From Paenibacillus sp. JNUCC-31 (GTDB lineage Bacteria; Bacillota; Bacilli; Paenibacillales; Paenibacillaceae): DNA of 64,000 nucleotides. The notes beneath the pieces are model-generated. The model was not told the origin of the DNA and searched no databases. It saw only the letters and a program-made list of their open reading frames with translations. Positions 46,895 through 55,770 of this stretch are shown in pieces; positions within the stretch are counted from its first letter, which is position 1, and the number at the start of each line of letters is the position of its first letter. Made by a program: the position numbers and the translations under genes. The stretch lies in the NCBI RefSeq assembly GCF_014844075.1, contig NZ_CP062165.1, forward strand, positions 5,394,001 to 5,458,000, given 5' to 3'.

Positions 46895-47280
46895 GTGAAA
46901 CGGATGAAGAAATTCAGGCGAAGCGTTCGTATTGAAGGTGGGCGTTTCCTGATGGGCACGAATGACCCCAAAGCTTTTGCCGCAGACGGGGAAGGCCCCG
47001 TCAGGGAAGTTCAGGTGAACTCCTTTTATCTGGACGCCTATACGGTAACGAATGCGGAATTCGCCCAGTTTGTACGTGGGACGGGATATCGGACTGAGGC
47101 AGCGCGGTTTGGCTGGTCTTTTGTTTTTCATCCGCTTGTTTCTCAGCAAACAGCGGCTCAAGTTCGAACCGTGGTACAACAGACGCCTTGGTGGTGGGTT
47201 GTTGAAGGTGCAGACTGAGCTCATCCCGAGGGGCCTGATTCTAATCTGAACGATCGTTCTGATCATCCATCGGTTTGTAG
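46895..47280 (+). pseudogene. Truncated formylglycine-generating-enzyme (sulfatase-modifying factor) gene
   Basis: The first 107 codons (GGRFLMGTNDPKAFAADGEG, VREVQVNSFYLDAYTVTNAEFAQFV, TGYRTEAARFGWSFVF) are the N-terminal third of an FGE-sulfatase domain and stop at TGA 47216-47218. The same frame continues past the stop as AHPEGPDSNLNDRSDHPSV, which is the expected family continuation of GADW-HPEGP, so a TGG-to-TGA change is likely. After about 47275 the homology ends at the 3' end of the convergent MFS gene. The catalytic C-terminal part with the paired cysteines is missing. Confidence 0.8.
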
Positions 47281-47281
47281 A

Positions 47282-48400
47282 TTAAGACACGGGGGGCTTC
47301 ACCCGAATGAGCAACCCGAACAGACCCAGTACAGCAAAGGCCAGAAACGCTGTGGTGTTGGAGAACATTTCAATGGTGTAACCTGCTATGGATGAACCCA
47401 GGAACTGCCCTGCTCCGAGAGCCAGAAAAGCAAGGCTGATCCCGATGGATGTATTCGGGTTGAATAGTCTTGTGGCCCAAACAATGAATACACTGGTCAG
47501 GAAAATATAGGTGCTGCCAAACACAATGGCTGAGATCAAGCTGGCGGCCATCGATGGAAGAAGGATAACGCCAAGTGAAAGAGACAAGAGCAGAATGCCT
47601 ATCCGATAGGACCATCCGATCCCAATGCGTTCAATAATGCGACCAGCACATCCCCCGAGAATCCCCATAATCCCCATCACAATCCAGAACAGTACAGCTT
47701 CCGAATCGGAGGCCCCTTTTTCGTCCGTAAGGAAGTTTCGGGCAAAGGTCCAATAGATTGCAGAACTGATGCCTGTCAGAAGGGAAGCCATGAGCAGAGC
47801 TACACCGGGTCTGGTCGGCTTCATGCAAGCCCAGAGGGACTTGGTACAAGGCTCTGTTTTGCGTTTGGAAATAACCCGTCTATTCCACACCACAACCACC
47901 ACACCGAGAACAGCGAAGAAGATGTAGGTTAAACGCCAATATTCGGTGAACAGCCAGTAGATCGGACCGGATACGATAATGCCAAAGCTGGTACCTGTGT
48001 TAATCCAGCTGTTTCCTCTGGCTTGCTGTTCAGGCGCAAGCTCAGCATAGACGGTGTTGCCCAATGCAGGAGAGGCCAAGCCCGTACTTAATCCGGCGAG
48101 AAATACGCTTAACGTAAGAACAAAGGCGTTTGGAGACAAGCCAATGCCCAATAAACCGAGCACAGCACTAACGCCAGCTATTTGAATAACGTGATAGTGC
48201 CCCATGCGATTAATAAGAAGTGGAGCACTAAGCAAGGACAGGCAGTATGCAATGTAGGTTGCGGAATTGATTGCTCCAGACTGGGCATCGTCCAGTTGCA
48301 ATGCTTCCGAAATTTCTGGCATAAACAGCCCATAGCTGAATCTCCCGAATGCATAACATATAGCGATAAGTGCAATCCCTGGGAAAATTACCTTTTTCAT
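47282..48400 (-). CDS. MFS transporter (YbfB/YjiJ-like)
   Basis: 372 residues with 12 predicted transmembrane segments. The start MKKVIFPGIALIAICYAFGRFSYGLFMPE and the GLSTGLASPALGNTVYAELAPEQQARGNSWINTGTSFG block resemble YbfB/YjiJ-type drug or metabolite exporters. AGAGGTGG lies 5 bases before the ATG at 48400. A TetR gene lies upstream on the same strand, and identical operator-like sequences precede both, so it is likely induced by a ligand of that TetR. Confidence 0.88.
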   Translation of the reverse strand: MKKVIFPGIALIAICYAFGRFSYGLFMPEISEALQLDDAQSGAINSATYIAYCLSLLSAPLLINRMGHYHVIQIAGVSAVLGLLGIGLSPNAFVLTLSVFLAGLSTGLASPALGNTVYAELAPEQQARGNSWINTGTSFGIIVSGPIYWLFTEYWRLTYIFFAVLGVVVVVWNRRVISKRKTEPCTKSLWACMKPTRPGVALLMASLLTGISSAIYWTFARNFLTDEKGASDSEAVLFWIVMGIMGILGGCAGRIIERIGIGWSYRIGILLLSLSLGVILLPSMAASLISAIVFGSTYIFLTSVFIVWATRLFNPNTSIGISLAFLALGAGQFLGSSIAGYTIEMFSNTTAFLAFAVLGLFGLLIRVKPPVS

Positions 48401-48421
48401 TAAATCCACCTCTTTTTTAGA

Positions 48422-48437
48422 TAGAACGATCATTATA
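48422..48437 (-). promoter_or_regulatory. Predicted TetR operator, copy 1 (before the MFS gene)
   Basis: TAGAACGATCATTATA, an imperfect palindrome of form TAnAAnGATCnTTnTA, 22 bases upstream of the MFS start. It is identical to the sequence before the TetR gene at 49050-49065, with flanking bases (AGA on the left, TT on the right) also shared. Confidence 0.7.
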
Positions 48438-48489
48438 TTTTCTTTGAAATAAAAAAGTGAGTTGAACTACTAACTCACCCGGTCTGGGA

Positions 48490-49020
48490 TCACTTGAAAC
48501 TATTTTGCGTCATGTGAATGAGCTCCCGACATACACTATTTACATTTTCTGTCTCAGCAAGTGCGGTAGAACCCTCCAGCAGCAGGACAAATTGCAACAG
48601 AGAACGGTCATTTGCAGAGGGATCCAATTTTTTTATCAAGCTTATTACATGTTTTTTGTGCGCATGGACGGTTTGCACAATTACGTTGTCTGCATCTCCA
48701 CCAAATTCTTCCTTCGCACGTAGAAATAAACATCCTCTTGACTCATGCTCCATCAACCAACGTGCATGTCCTTCCGCGAGATTAAGGAATACAGGTTGAG
48801 CCTTATTGTCCGCATACTGCTGCAGCTGTTCCAAATAGCGCTGTTCGCGCCGCCGAAGCACCTCAACAATGAGATCATCTTTGGAATCGAAGTGGTTATA
48901 TAGCGTCATGATGGCAATCCCGGCATCTGTGATGATCCGTTTCAAGCCGATGGAATGAAAACCGTGGAGGTAGAACAATTCCTCAGCCACGTTCAACAGC
49001 ATTTCCTTTTTGCTGCTCAT
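48490..49020 (-). CDS. TetR-family transcriptional regulator
   Basis: 176 residues. N-terminal helix-turn-helix: AEELFYLHGFHSIGLKRIITDAGIAIMTLYNHFDSKDDLI. The core LMEHESRGCLFLRAKEEFGGDADNVIV resembles the AcrR/TetR_C_33-like (YxaF/LmrA-type) group. Two identical operators, before itself and before the downstream MFS gene, indicate that it represses both. Confidence 0.9.
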   Translation of the reverse strand: MSSKKEMLLNVAEELFYLHGFHSIGLKRIITDAGIAIMTLYNHFDSKDDLIVEVLRRREQRYLEQLQQYADNKAQPVFLNLAEGHARWLMEHESRGCLFLRAKEEFGGDADNVIVQTVHAHKKHVISLIKKLDPSANDRSLLQFVLLLEGSTALAETENVNSVCRELIHMTQNSFK

Positions 49021-49049
49021 AAGGATTATACTCTCCCTTCAGAATAAGA

Positions 49050-49065
49050 TAGAACGATCATTATA
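49050..49065 (-). promoter_or_regulatory. Predicted TetR operator, copy 2 (before the TetR gene)
   Basis: TAGAACGATCATTATA, identical to copy 1 at 48422-48437, 30 bases upstream of the TetR start codon. Confidence 0.7.
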
Positions 49066-49202
49066 TTCCTAAATTATAGAAAACGGTCCCCATTGTCAAA
49101 TACTGTGAACCATTCCAATTGCCATTTGGTGAGAGCTTCTAGCCATTCAGCAGGGCCAATTTTTGAGATGGAAAGAAGGAGTGATCCTGTTCTTAATATG
49201 TA

Positions 49203-49231
49203 TTGACAGTAATATGATGTGAGGATAAGAT
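49203..49231 (+). promoter_or_regulatory. Sigma-A-like promoter of the metallophosphoesterase gene
   Basis: TTGACA (49203-49208), exactly 17 bases, then TAAGAT (49226-49231). The start would give an 80-base leader before the GTG at 49316. A 17-codon frame starting MKQRKTTI lies in the leader; its meaning is uncertain. Confidence 0.6.
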
Positions 49232-49315
49232 CATATGAAACAACGTAAAACCACAATAAACAACATTAAAAACTTTTTTAGTCCATAGTGCATGGATCAT
49301 CAGGGAGGAAAAAGG

Positions 49316-50236
49316 GTGAAACATCAGCTTACTTTTCAACAAAATGGAACCTTCAAAATAGTGCAGTTCACAGATCTGCACTGGAAAGATGGGCGGCCTG
49401 AAGATCTTCGGACCGGGCAATTAATGAAAACAGTAATTGAAGCGGAACAGCCCGATCTGGTTGTATTTACAGGCGATGTCATCTACACGGGCCCTGTCGA
49501 TCCTGGCAATAAGGAATGTGAACATCCAGAGCAGGCATTCCGGGATGCCGTATCGGTGGTGGAAGAGCGTGGGATTCCGTGGGCTTTTGTGTATGGCAAT
49601 CATGATACAGAGAATCGGATTACCCCCGACGGATTAATGGATGTGATTCAAGAACATGCGCATACCGTGACGGAACCTGGGCCGGGTGAGATTGCAGGAT
49701 TGGGCAATTACACACTGGAGATTGCCGGAGCGGATGGCAGTCCGGCCGCAGTGTTGTATTTACTCGATTCAGGCAGCTATTCCCCGTTCGAGTCCATTCC
49801 CGGTTATGGCTGGATTCACCCCAATCAGATCCAGTGGCTGATGTCTGAATCCACACGCGTCAATCCCGGCCGCAGCCGCGGGGATAAGCTTCCAGCCTTG
49901 GCGTTTTTCCATATCCCGATTCCTGAATATCAGTCCATGTGGGACACACAGATCTGTTACGGCAGCAAGTACGAACCTGTCTGCTCCGCCCAAGTGAACT
50001 CGGGTTTGTTCTCGGCACTGCTGGAGATGGGCGATGTGATGGGGACCTTTTGCGGGCATGATCATGTGAATGATTTTCAGGGGACTTACCATGGTATTCG
50101 TCTTTGCTACGGCCGTTCAAGTGGACACAGTACATACGGGAGGGAAGCATGCTGCGCGGAGGACGGGTCATTCAATTGCAGGCGGGACAACGCAGCTTCG
50201 ATACCTGGCTTCGTCTGGAAGACGGATCGGTCGTGA
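49316..50236 (+). CDS. Calcineurin-like metallophosphoesterase, frameshifted near the C terminus
   Basis: About 306 residues from a GTG 7 bases after AGGGAGG (a longer ATG start at 49292 would swallow that ribosome binding site). Metal-site motifs are all present: FTDLHW, VFTGDVIY, VYGNHDTE, FFHIPIPEY and CGHDHVND, as in the YkuE/PurA-like extracellular or icc-type phosphodiesterases. After THSTYGREA-like residues near 50150 the frame becomes unlike the family, whereas the next frame reads MLRGGRVIQLQAG, RSFDTWLRLEDGSVV and stops at 50280. A 1-base loss at about 50147 (or a sequencing error) is therefore likely. The catalytic core is intact. Confidence 0.75.
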   Translation: MKHQLTFQQNGTFKIVQFTDLHWKDGRPEDLRTGQLMKTVIEAEQPDLVVFTGDVIYTGPVDPGNKECEHPEQAFRDAVSVVEERGIPWAFVYGNHDTENRITPDGLMDVIQEHAHTVTEPGPGEIAGLGNYTLEIAGADGSPAAVLYLLDSGSYSPFESIPGYGWIHPNQIQWLMSESTRVNPGRSRGDKLPALAFFHIPIPEYQSMWDTQICYGSKYEPVCSAQVNSGLFSALLEMGDVMGTFCGHDHVNDFQGTYHGIRLCYGRSSGHSTYGREACCAEDGSFNCRRDNAASIPGFVWKTDRS

Positions 50237-50316
50237 GGGAACAGCCAGAACATCAACCTGAGAGCGGTTTGGCACATTAGAGAATATAGAAGAGCAAGGG
50301 ATTAGAGAGGAACGTT

Positions 50317-51180
50317 TTGATTATGATTTTACCTGTATTTCTGGTGCTCGCTTCCGGGATGGCTCACGCGGTCTGGAGCATGTTCACCAAACGCAGTTTA
50401 AACAAAAGTGTGTTCTTATGGTCCATCATGATGATTCCGACCGTAATTCTCCTGCCTGTGCTTATCGTGGAGTTGGTACGGGTACCATTATCCATGCCAG
50501 CCTATGCCCTGCTTGTGCTATCCATGGCGTTGCAAGCGTTGTATTCCTGGCTGCTGTCGCAGACGTATGAATTGGGCGACTTGTCGCAGATTTATCCGAT
50601 TATGCGGGGAACGAGCACCTTGTTAGTTCCTTTGATCGGGGTTGCTTTTCTAGGGGAAACGTTATCACTGTTCGGCTGGGTCGGTATTGCCTGCATGATC
50701 GTTGGATTTACGGTACTTAGTGGTGTGGGAAGCAGAGACGGCAAATCTGGCATAGGGGTAAAAGGGGCAAAGCCGGTTCTGATGGCCTTATGTGTCGGGT
50801 TATGTACAACCAGTTATGTGTTCGTGGACAAATTGAATCTAGAGCATATCTCACCCTTGTCCTTACTTGAAGTGACGAACATCGGCTTTGTAGCCGGATT
50901 GACTCCGGCGCTGCTTGCTTCCCGCCAACTGCGTCAGGAGTGGAAGAAGAACCGGTCGACCATTATGTTGGGAGCACTGCTGAATCCGGGCTCATACTTG
51001 TTGTTTCTGTTTGCATTACAGCAGGCACCGATGGCCAGGTTGGGTCCGCTTCGGGAAGTGGGGACGGTATTTGCGGCCTTCCTCGGTATTTTGTTACTGA
51101 AAGAACAGCAAGGGAAGAAACGTATTCTCTGTTCCATCGTTATTTTTGGCGGCATATTGCTGATTGGCATGTGGGGTTAG
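50317..51180 (+). CDS. EamA/DMT-superfamily transporter
   Basis: 287 residues, ten hydrophobic segments in two halves, each with an EamA-like pattern: LASGMAHAVWSMFTKRSL ... YPIMRGTSTLLVPLIGVAFLGETLSLFGWVGIACMIVGF and, in the second half, LREVGTVFAAFLGILLLKEQQGKKRILCSIVIFGGILLI. Probable exporter or importer of a small metabolite. TTG start 6 bases after GAGAGG; an ATG two codons on is the alternative. It lies 37-80 bases after the phosphoesterase and may share its transcript. Confidence 0.85.
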   Translation: MIMILPVFLVLASGMAHAVWSMFTKRSLNKSVFLWSIMMIPTVILLPVLIVELVRVPLSMPAYALLVLSMALQALYSWLLSQTYELGDLSQIYPIMRGTSTLLVPLIGVAFLGETLSLFGWVGIACMIVGFTVLSGVGSRDGKSGIGVKGAKPVLMALCVGLCTTSYVFVDKLNLEHISPLSLLEVTNIGFVAGLTPALLASRQLRQEWKKNRSTIMLGALLNPGSYLLFLFALQQAPMARLGPLREVGTVFAAFLGILLLKEQQGKKRILCSIVIFGGILLIGMWG

Positions 51181-51224
51181 TGGAATTCCAGTAGGCTTAA
51201 TTCCTTTATTCGATCTCCTCATTC

Positions 51225-51304
51225 AATCCCCTCAGGGTAAATGATCTTAAGGAACATCTGTTCAGATGAGCTTAGGATTACTGCCTGAGGGGATTTGTTT
51301 ATTT
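51225..51304 (+). terminator. Long multi-stem rho-independent terminator
   Basis: AATCCCCTCAGG pairs with CCTGAGGGGATT; nested inside are a TCTTAAG/CTTAGGA-like stem and a CATCTG-tt-CAGATG hairpin. TTTGTTTATTTTAT follows. Unusually long for a terminator. Confidence 0.75.
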
Positions 51305-51416
51305 TATCGCAGGTACTCAAACATGATATATTGAAAACAAGCAGTTGTCGGTAAAGTAAAAGTAAGCCATGATAGCTCTACGATTAAAAGGGCAAAGTAA
51401 CAAGGAGAGGCGATAA

Positions 51417-51968
51417 ATGCTGCATGAGGACAAGTTGATCCAGGCGATTACGGAGCATGAAAAATTAATGCATGATCTGCGGCGGGTTCGCAGTCTTGAT
51501 CTGCCTCAGTGTTGCATAGGTGCGGGGTATATTCGCAATTATATCTGGGATACAATTCATGGCTATTCTCTTCGTGAACTGCACAGCGATATTGATGTTG
51601 TCTACTACGATACGGAAGACAAGCGACAGGAGCGGGATCTGCTGCTGGAACAACGGCTTCGTGAGGAGACAGGCAATTCCAAGTGGTCGGTGAAAAATCA
51701 GGCGAGGATGCATCTGCGCAACGGAAATGAACCCTATCAATCCACAGAAGATGCTCTTCGATATTGGCCGGAAATCGCCACAGCCATAGGTGTGCGGTTG
51801 GATGAACAGGATCAGGTGGGCATCTGTGCCCCGCATGGGCTGGAGGATCTGTATGCGTTAATCGTGCGGCAAAGTCCTTTTTTCTCGGATGCAGACTATT
51901 ATAATCAGCGTATAGAGAAGAAGTGCTGGCAACAACAGTGGCCCAAGCTTACGATCATAAGATCCTGA
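51417..51968 (+). CDS. Nucleotidyltransferase-fold protein (DUF925/COG3575-like)
   Basis: 183 residues. CCIGAGYIRNYIWDTIHGYSL and DIDVVYYDTEDKRQERD are the two signature blocks of COG3575/DUF925: a GxGxxRN motif followed by a DxD metal pair. The middle KWSVKNQARMHLRNG and LEDLYALIVRQSP also fit. It is assigned to the nucleotidyltransferase fold; the substrate is unknown. GGAGAGG lies before the ATG. Confidence 0.82.
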   Translation: MLHEDKLIQAITEHEKLMHDLRRVRSLDLPQCCIGAGYIRNYIWDTIHGYSLRELHSDIDVVYYDTEDKRQERDLLLEQRLREETGNSKWSVKNQARMHLRNGNEPYQSTEDALRYWPEIATAIGVRLDEQDQVGICAPHGLEDLYALIVRQSPFFSDADYYNQRIEKKCWQQQWPKLTIIRS

Positions 51969-52020
51969 ATGAAGGGCATGTGACGGAAGTGAAGGCCCGA
52001 GAAGGAGTGTTACTGGGTTT

Positions 52021-52752
52021 ATGAAAAAGTTTATACAAGAAAAAGGCCTGATCCTTGATCTTATTTTCATTGCATGTTTTATGATCTTTCTGGTCTTCTG
52101 GGGCTGGAACTTCGCGGTGAAGTTTTTTGGCATGATCACTGCCGCTTTTATCGTGCTAAGGCGGATTGATTATCATAAGCATATTCTGCTGAAACGCATT
52201 CTGCTTACCGGGTTCGGAATCGTTACAGTTTCATTTGTCATTATCGAAGCGCTTGTCTTTACTCAGCTTCGTGCGAATGAACTGGAAGAAGTGGACTATG
52301 TCATTATTCTCGGGTCGGGCATCAAGGGAACAGAATTGTCATTGACCTTGAAACAAAGGCTGGATGCCAGTCTGGACTATATTCGCAGCCATCCTGATAC
52401 GCCAGTGATTGTGTCCGGCGGGCAGGGGCCGGGAGAATCAATTCCCGAAGCACTTGCCATGAAAAACTACCTTGTTGATCAGGGGATTAGCCCTGCACAA
52501 GTCATTATGGAAGATCGATCGACCAGCACCCAGGAGAATATGGCTTTTTCCAAAAAAATCATTGATGCATCCGGACTGGAGCATCCCGAGATCATGATTG
52601 TCACAAGTGACTACCATATGTTCCGATCCAAGTATCTGGCGGCCAAGAACGGTTACGCCGCCGAATATGGCATATCGGCTCCTTCACCGGGTTATCTGAA
52701 ACCGATCAATATGATCCGTGAGTATTTTGCAGCGGTCAAAGCGTTTATCTAA
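52021..52752 (+). CDS. YdcF/SanA-family (DUF218) membrane protein
   Basis: 243 residues. Two or three N-terminal transmembrane segments (about 10-30, 35-50, 58-80), then a DUF218 domain: VDYVIILGSGIKGTELS, VSGGQGPGESIPEALAMKNYLVDQGI, IMEDRSTSTQENMAFSK, MIVTSDYHMFRSKYLA. Relatives include ElyC and SanA, envelope-integrity proteins that use lipid-linked precursors. AAGGAG lies about 13 bases upstream. Followed by a clear terminator. Confidence 0.88.
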   Translation: MKKFIQEKGLILDLIFIACFMIFLVFWGWNFAVKFFGMITAAFIVLRRIDYHKHILLKRILLTGFGIVTVSFVIIEALVFTQLRANELEEVDYVIILGSGIKGTELSLTLKQRLDASLDYIRSHPDTPVIVSGGQGPGESIPEALAMKNYLVDQGISPAQVIMEDRSTSTQENMAFSKKIIDASGLEHPEIMIVTSDYHMFRSKYLAAKNGYAAEYGISAPSPGYLKPINMIREYFAAVKAFI

Positions 52753-52805
52753 TGGATAATGCGCGAATTCAGAGATGGATTGCAATTCCTGAGAGATATC
52801 GAGCC

Positions 52806-52854
52806 AAAAAAGGCAACGATCAACTCCTAATCGAGTGAACGTTGCCTTTTTGTT
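52806..52854 (+). terminator. Rho-independent terminator after the YdcF gene
   Basis: AAAAAAGGCAACG pairs with CGTTGCCTTTTT; an inner ACTC/GAGT stem is present. It lies 54 bases past the stop. Confidence 0.85.
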
Positions 52855-53450
52855 ATTTCTTATCATACGTTTTGAAAATTTCAGTGATCACATTGAGATC
52901 CATAGCTATTTCATGCGGTTCATGGGTTCTCAGAATGGTAATCAGTTTCTGGATGTTAGGGCCCAGACTTTTTTCTTGCAGAGACAATCAACCTCGACAA
53001 ACTGCTTGAACGAACAGAACAAGTATTGAGTGAACTATCCGTCCGAATTCTCAGTGAACCAAACTCTCCACCTATATAGATTTTTTTTGCTTCCTGAAAA
53101 TATACAAGATGTTTTATTTGACTGGGACAGCTTCCGTACGCCAAAGCGGCATACTAGGAGCTGTTTTTTTTGGTAAAAAAGACCATCAATCGAAAGAATC
53201 TTGTACAATGAAGAAGTTGGGGAATCGAAACATAAATGGAGAATATATGTGGGAGGGTGTACTAGATACTAATCAAGATCATTTTATGTGAAATAGAAGA
53301 GCAGGATCAAAAAACATTTTATCCTGCTGTGGGATTCAAATGATGACCATAACGAATTTATGAGAATGAGACCCATGATCATCTGATCAGAAATAACCAT
53401 CAGACTGCTTTACAACGTTTGCGGACTGGTAAAGAAGGGGTGCAACTGAT
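52855..53450 (+). other. Degenerate interval with gene remnants
   Basis: No intact gene. A frame ending at about 53080 reads FFLAETINLDKLLERTEQVL and SVRILSEPNSPPI, and a preceding frame reads MRFMGSQNGNQFLDVRAQ; together they suggest the frameshifted end of one lost protein, whose orphan terminator stands at 53127-53171. A second short coding-like tail, HQTALQRLRTGKEGVQLI, ends just before the next gene. Families not recognised. Confidence 0.35.
53127..53171 (+). terminator. Terminator without an intact gene upstream
   Basis: ACAGCTTCCGTACGCC pairs imperfectly with GGCATACTAGGAGCTGT, followed by T8. Its presence supports a decayed gene at about 52860-53080. Confidence 0.6.
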
Positions 53451-54008
53451 TTGAAAACATACATACTATTATTTGAAGGATACGTATCATTTGAGATTAT
53501 GTTAGCCTGTTATTTTATGAAAACGCAAGGAGACATCATAACGGTGGCGTTGGAAAAGGGACCGTTACAGTCATATGAGGGATTTTCAGTTAATCCCTCT
53601 GCTCTATTAAATGAGATTGATCCGTCCGAAGTGGATCTTTTCATCATTCCCGGAGGAAATGTTACGGCAGTGCTGCAACGTCCGGACTTGATGAACTTGC
53701 TCAAAGAACTTAATGAGCGTAAAACTCCCATTGCAGCGATTTGTGCAGGAACATTGTTGTTGGGCCAAGCCCAAGTATTGGAGAGCAAAACATTTACAAC
53801 CAATGCTGAATCGGAGATGAGAGCAGTCACAGCACAAGGGGAATATGTGAATCAAGGTGTGGTTGTTGATGGACATATTATTACAGCCAAGGCGAATGCT
53901 TATGTGGATTTTGGAATTGAAATCGGTAAAGTTATGAATATATATTCAGGTCCTGAGGATCTGGAAGAAACGATTCAAGTGTTCAAATATTTCAATGTCA
54001 AAGCATGA
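53451..54008 (+). CDS. DJ-1/PfpI-family protein
   Basis: 185 residues. The nucleophile elbow is AAICAGTLLLGQA with the expected Cys near residue 99; LFIIPGGN supplies the oxyanion region and KANAYVDFGIEIG the C-terminal helix. The family includes stress-response glyoxalases, isonitrile hydratases and proteases. TTG start with a GAAGGGGTG stretch upstream. A second, only distantly similar DJ-1 protein is at 62299. Function cannot be specified. Confidence 0.82.
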   Translation: MKTYILLFEGYVSFEIMLACYFMKTQGDIITVALEKGPLQSYEGFSVNPSALLNEIDPSEVDLFIIPGGNVTAVLQRPDLMNLLKELNERKTPIAAICAGTLLLGQAQVLESKTFTTNAESEMRAVTAQGEYVNQGVVVDGHIITAKANAYVDFGIEIGKVMNIYSGPEDLEETIQVFKYFNVKA

Positions 54009-54048
54009 TATAATATACGTCATTAATAGAAGAACGATGTAGGAGTGA

Positions 54049-54570
54049 ATGATCATTACAGCATATAGGTTACCTGCTCTCTATGAGCAAAAGAAAGTTT
54101 CAGCGCATGACATGGAAGAGATTGTCCGTCTGTTGGCACAAGCTCCATTATTATATGATGACGGACTGAGCATCCAGGTTCAGGACTTCATGGAAGGATT
54201 GGAGATTGAACTTGAGCATGAGGTGCGGCGCGCAGTAATCGAGTTGTATGAACTGGCTGTGCAAGCATGCCGCCCCTTCTCTGAGACATTTGCCTATGAG
54301 CAGCTTCAGGATGCGCTTGGACTACAGGCCGAGCTATGGCAGGAAGAAGTTCTATCGCTTGCCGAATGGATGGAATGGTTGAAGCAGATCGGTAAAGTCC
54401 AAAGAAAACTGCCGGAATACGATTTTACAGCCATGCTAGGGACTTTGCCTGAAGGGTTCATGATTCATGATTTCCATGACGAGCTCCGCTACCAGTTGGA
54501 GCAAAACCCAGCAGACGCATGGGCGATCGAAGAACGCAATCGCTTATACGCAGCATTGGGCGCGAATTAA
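54049..54570 (+). CDS. Hypothetical acidic helical protein
   Basis: 173 residues, mostly helical, strongly acidic (EGLEIELEHEVRRAVIELYELAV, DALGLQAELWQEEVLSLAEWMEWL). I recognise no family. AGGAG is unusually close (3 bases) to the ATG, so expression may be weak or coupled to the DJ-1 gene that stops 40 bases before it. Confidence 0.55.
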   Translation: MIITAYRLPALYEQKKVSAHDMEEIVRLLAQAPLLYDDGLSIQVQDFMEGLEIELEHEVRRAVIELYELAVQACRPFSETFAYEQLQDALGLQAELWQEEVLSLAEWMEWLKQIGKVQRKLPEYDFTAMLGTLPEGFMIHDFHDELRYQLEQNPADAWAIEERNRLYAALGAN

Positions 54571-54652
54571 AATCAAACCAAACGGGTGAGACGGTGTTCA
54601 TTCATATATAGAATGTTTTTCTTTACCCAGTATAGGGAAATGAGGGGATACC

Positions 54653-55543
54653 GTGAAAAAGGTTGTGTTGGCGGGTGGAACAGGGTTTGTTGGTCAGGAT
54701 TTTGCCCATAGATTCAAGGAACTTGGTTATGAGGTGCTCATTATCTCACGCCAGCCCGGTCATATTGCCTGGGAGAATCAGGATGGAATCAACCAGGCAC
54801 TTGAAGGTGCAGAATTGCTGATTAACCTGGCCGGAAAATCCGTAAACTGCCGTTACACGGACGAGAACCGCAAAATCATTCTGGAATCCAGAACACGCAC
54901 AACCCGCATTTTGGGCGAGTCTGTTCTGTCTTGTAGCAACCCTCCTGAACTATGGATTAATTCGAGCACGGCCACGATATACAGACATGCAGAAGATCGC
55001 CCCATGACGGAGAAAGAGGGCGAGATTGGCTCCGGGTTCTCGGTGGATGTCGCCAATGCGTGGGAAAAGGCTTTTTTTGAGTTCAGTCTGCCGTCTACAC
55101 GTCAGATTGCATTACGGATTGCCATTGTGCTGGGAAAAGGCGGCGTCATGGAGCCACTCACCAATCTGGTTCGCTTTGGGCTGGGTGGATCACAAGGACC
55201 TGGAACCCAGCAGTTTAGCTGGATTCATATAGAGGATTTGTTCCGCATGGTGATCTATGTCCAGCAGCATACGCAACTGGAGGGTGTGTTTAATGCTTCC
55301 TCTCCGCATCCTGTCACGAACCGCCAGCTTATGGAGAGTCTGAGGCGGCGGATGAGAGTTCGGATTGGGCTTCCTTCACCTCGCTGGATGCTGGAATTGG
55401 GAGCGCGATTCATTCGGACCGAAACTGAACTGGTTCTCAAAAGTCGTTGGGTGATTCCTGAAAGGCTGGAACGGGAAGGATTTACGTTCAGATATGATAC
55501 GCTCGATCTTGCACTAGCCGAGATATTGAAGCAGGGGAAATAG
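54653..55543 (+). CDS. TIGR01777-family NAD-dependent epimerase (YfcH-like)
   Basis: 296 residues. AGGTGFVGQDF (8-18) is the Rossmann motif; LINLAGKSVNCRYTDENRKIILESR is the diagnostic TIGR01777/YfcH block; WINSSTATIYRHAEDRPMTE and FSWIHIEDLFRMV follow, and the C-terminal DUF1731-like end is PSPRWMLELGARFIRTETELVLKSRWVIPERL. GTG start after GAGGGG. Substrate unknown. Not part of the cluster that begins 228 bases downstream, though in the same direction. Confidence 0.9.
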   Translation: MKKVVLAGGTGFVGQDFAHRFKELGYEVLIISRQPGHIAWENQDGINQALEGAELLINLAGKSVNCRYTDENRKIILESRTRTTRILGESVLSCSNPPELWINSSTATIYRHAEDRPMTEKEGEIGSGFSVDVANAWEKAFFEFSLPSTRQIALRIAIVLGKGGVMEPLTNLVRFGLGGSQGPGTQQFSWIHIEDLFRMVIYVQQHTQLEGVFNASSPHPVTNRQLMESLRRRMRVRIGLPSPRWMLELGARFIRTETELVLKSRWVIPERLEREGFTFRYDTLDLALAEILKQGK

Positions 55544-55770
55544 CGTGTGCTGGATTCATTAAATCAAAATAACATTAAAAAGGGATGTTCCTCGTCATAC
55601 TCATGACTTATGGTACAGCCCCTTCTGCCGTATGTTCCTCCTTAAAAAAGGAATCAAATAATCTTGGGATACTGTGATCGAAAGGTTGTCCTGTCATCGG
55701 AGTGTCCGTGTAGATATTCATTAGTAGAACTTATATCGATCAGTCAGAAGAAGAGAAAGAGGTTAGTCAT

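Noticed and set aside
49235..49288. 17-codon frame MKQRKTTI... in the phosphoesterase leader
   Set aside because: No good ribosome binding site and no attenuator-like pairing seen; kept only as a note.
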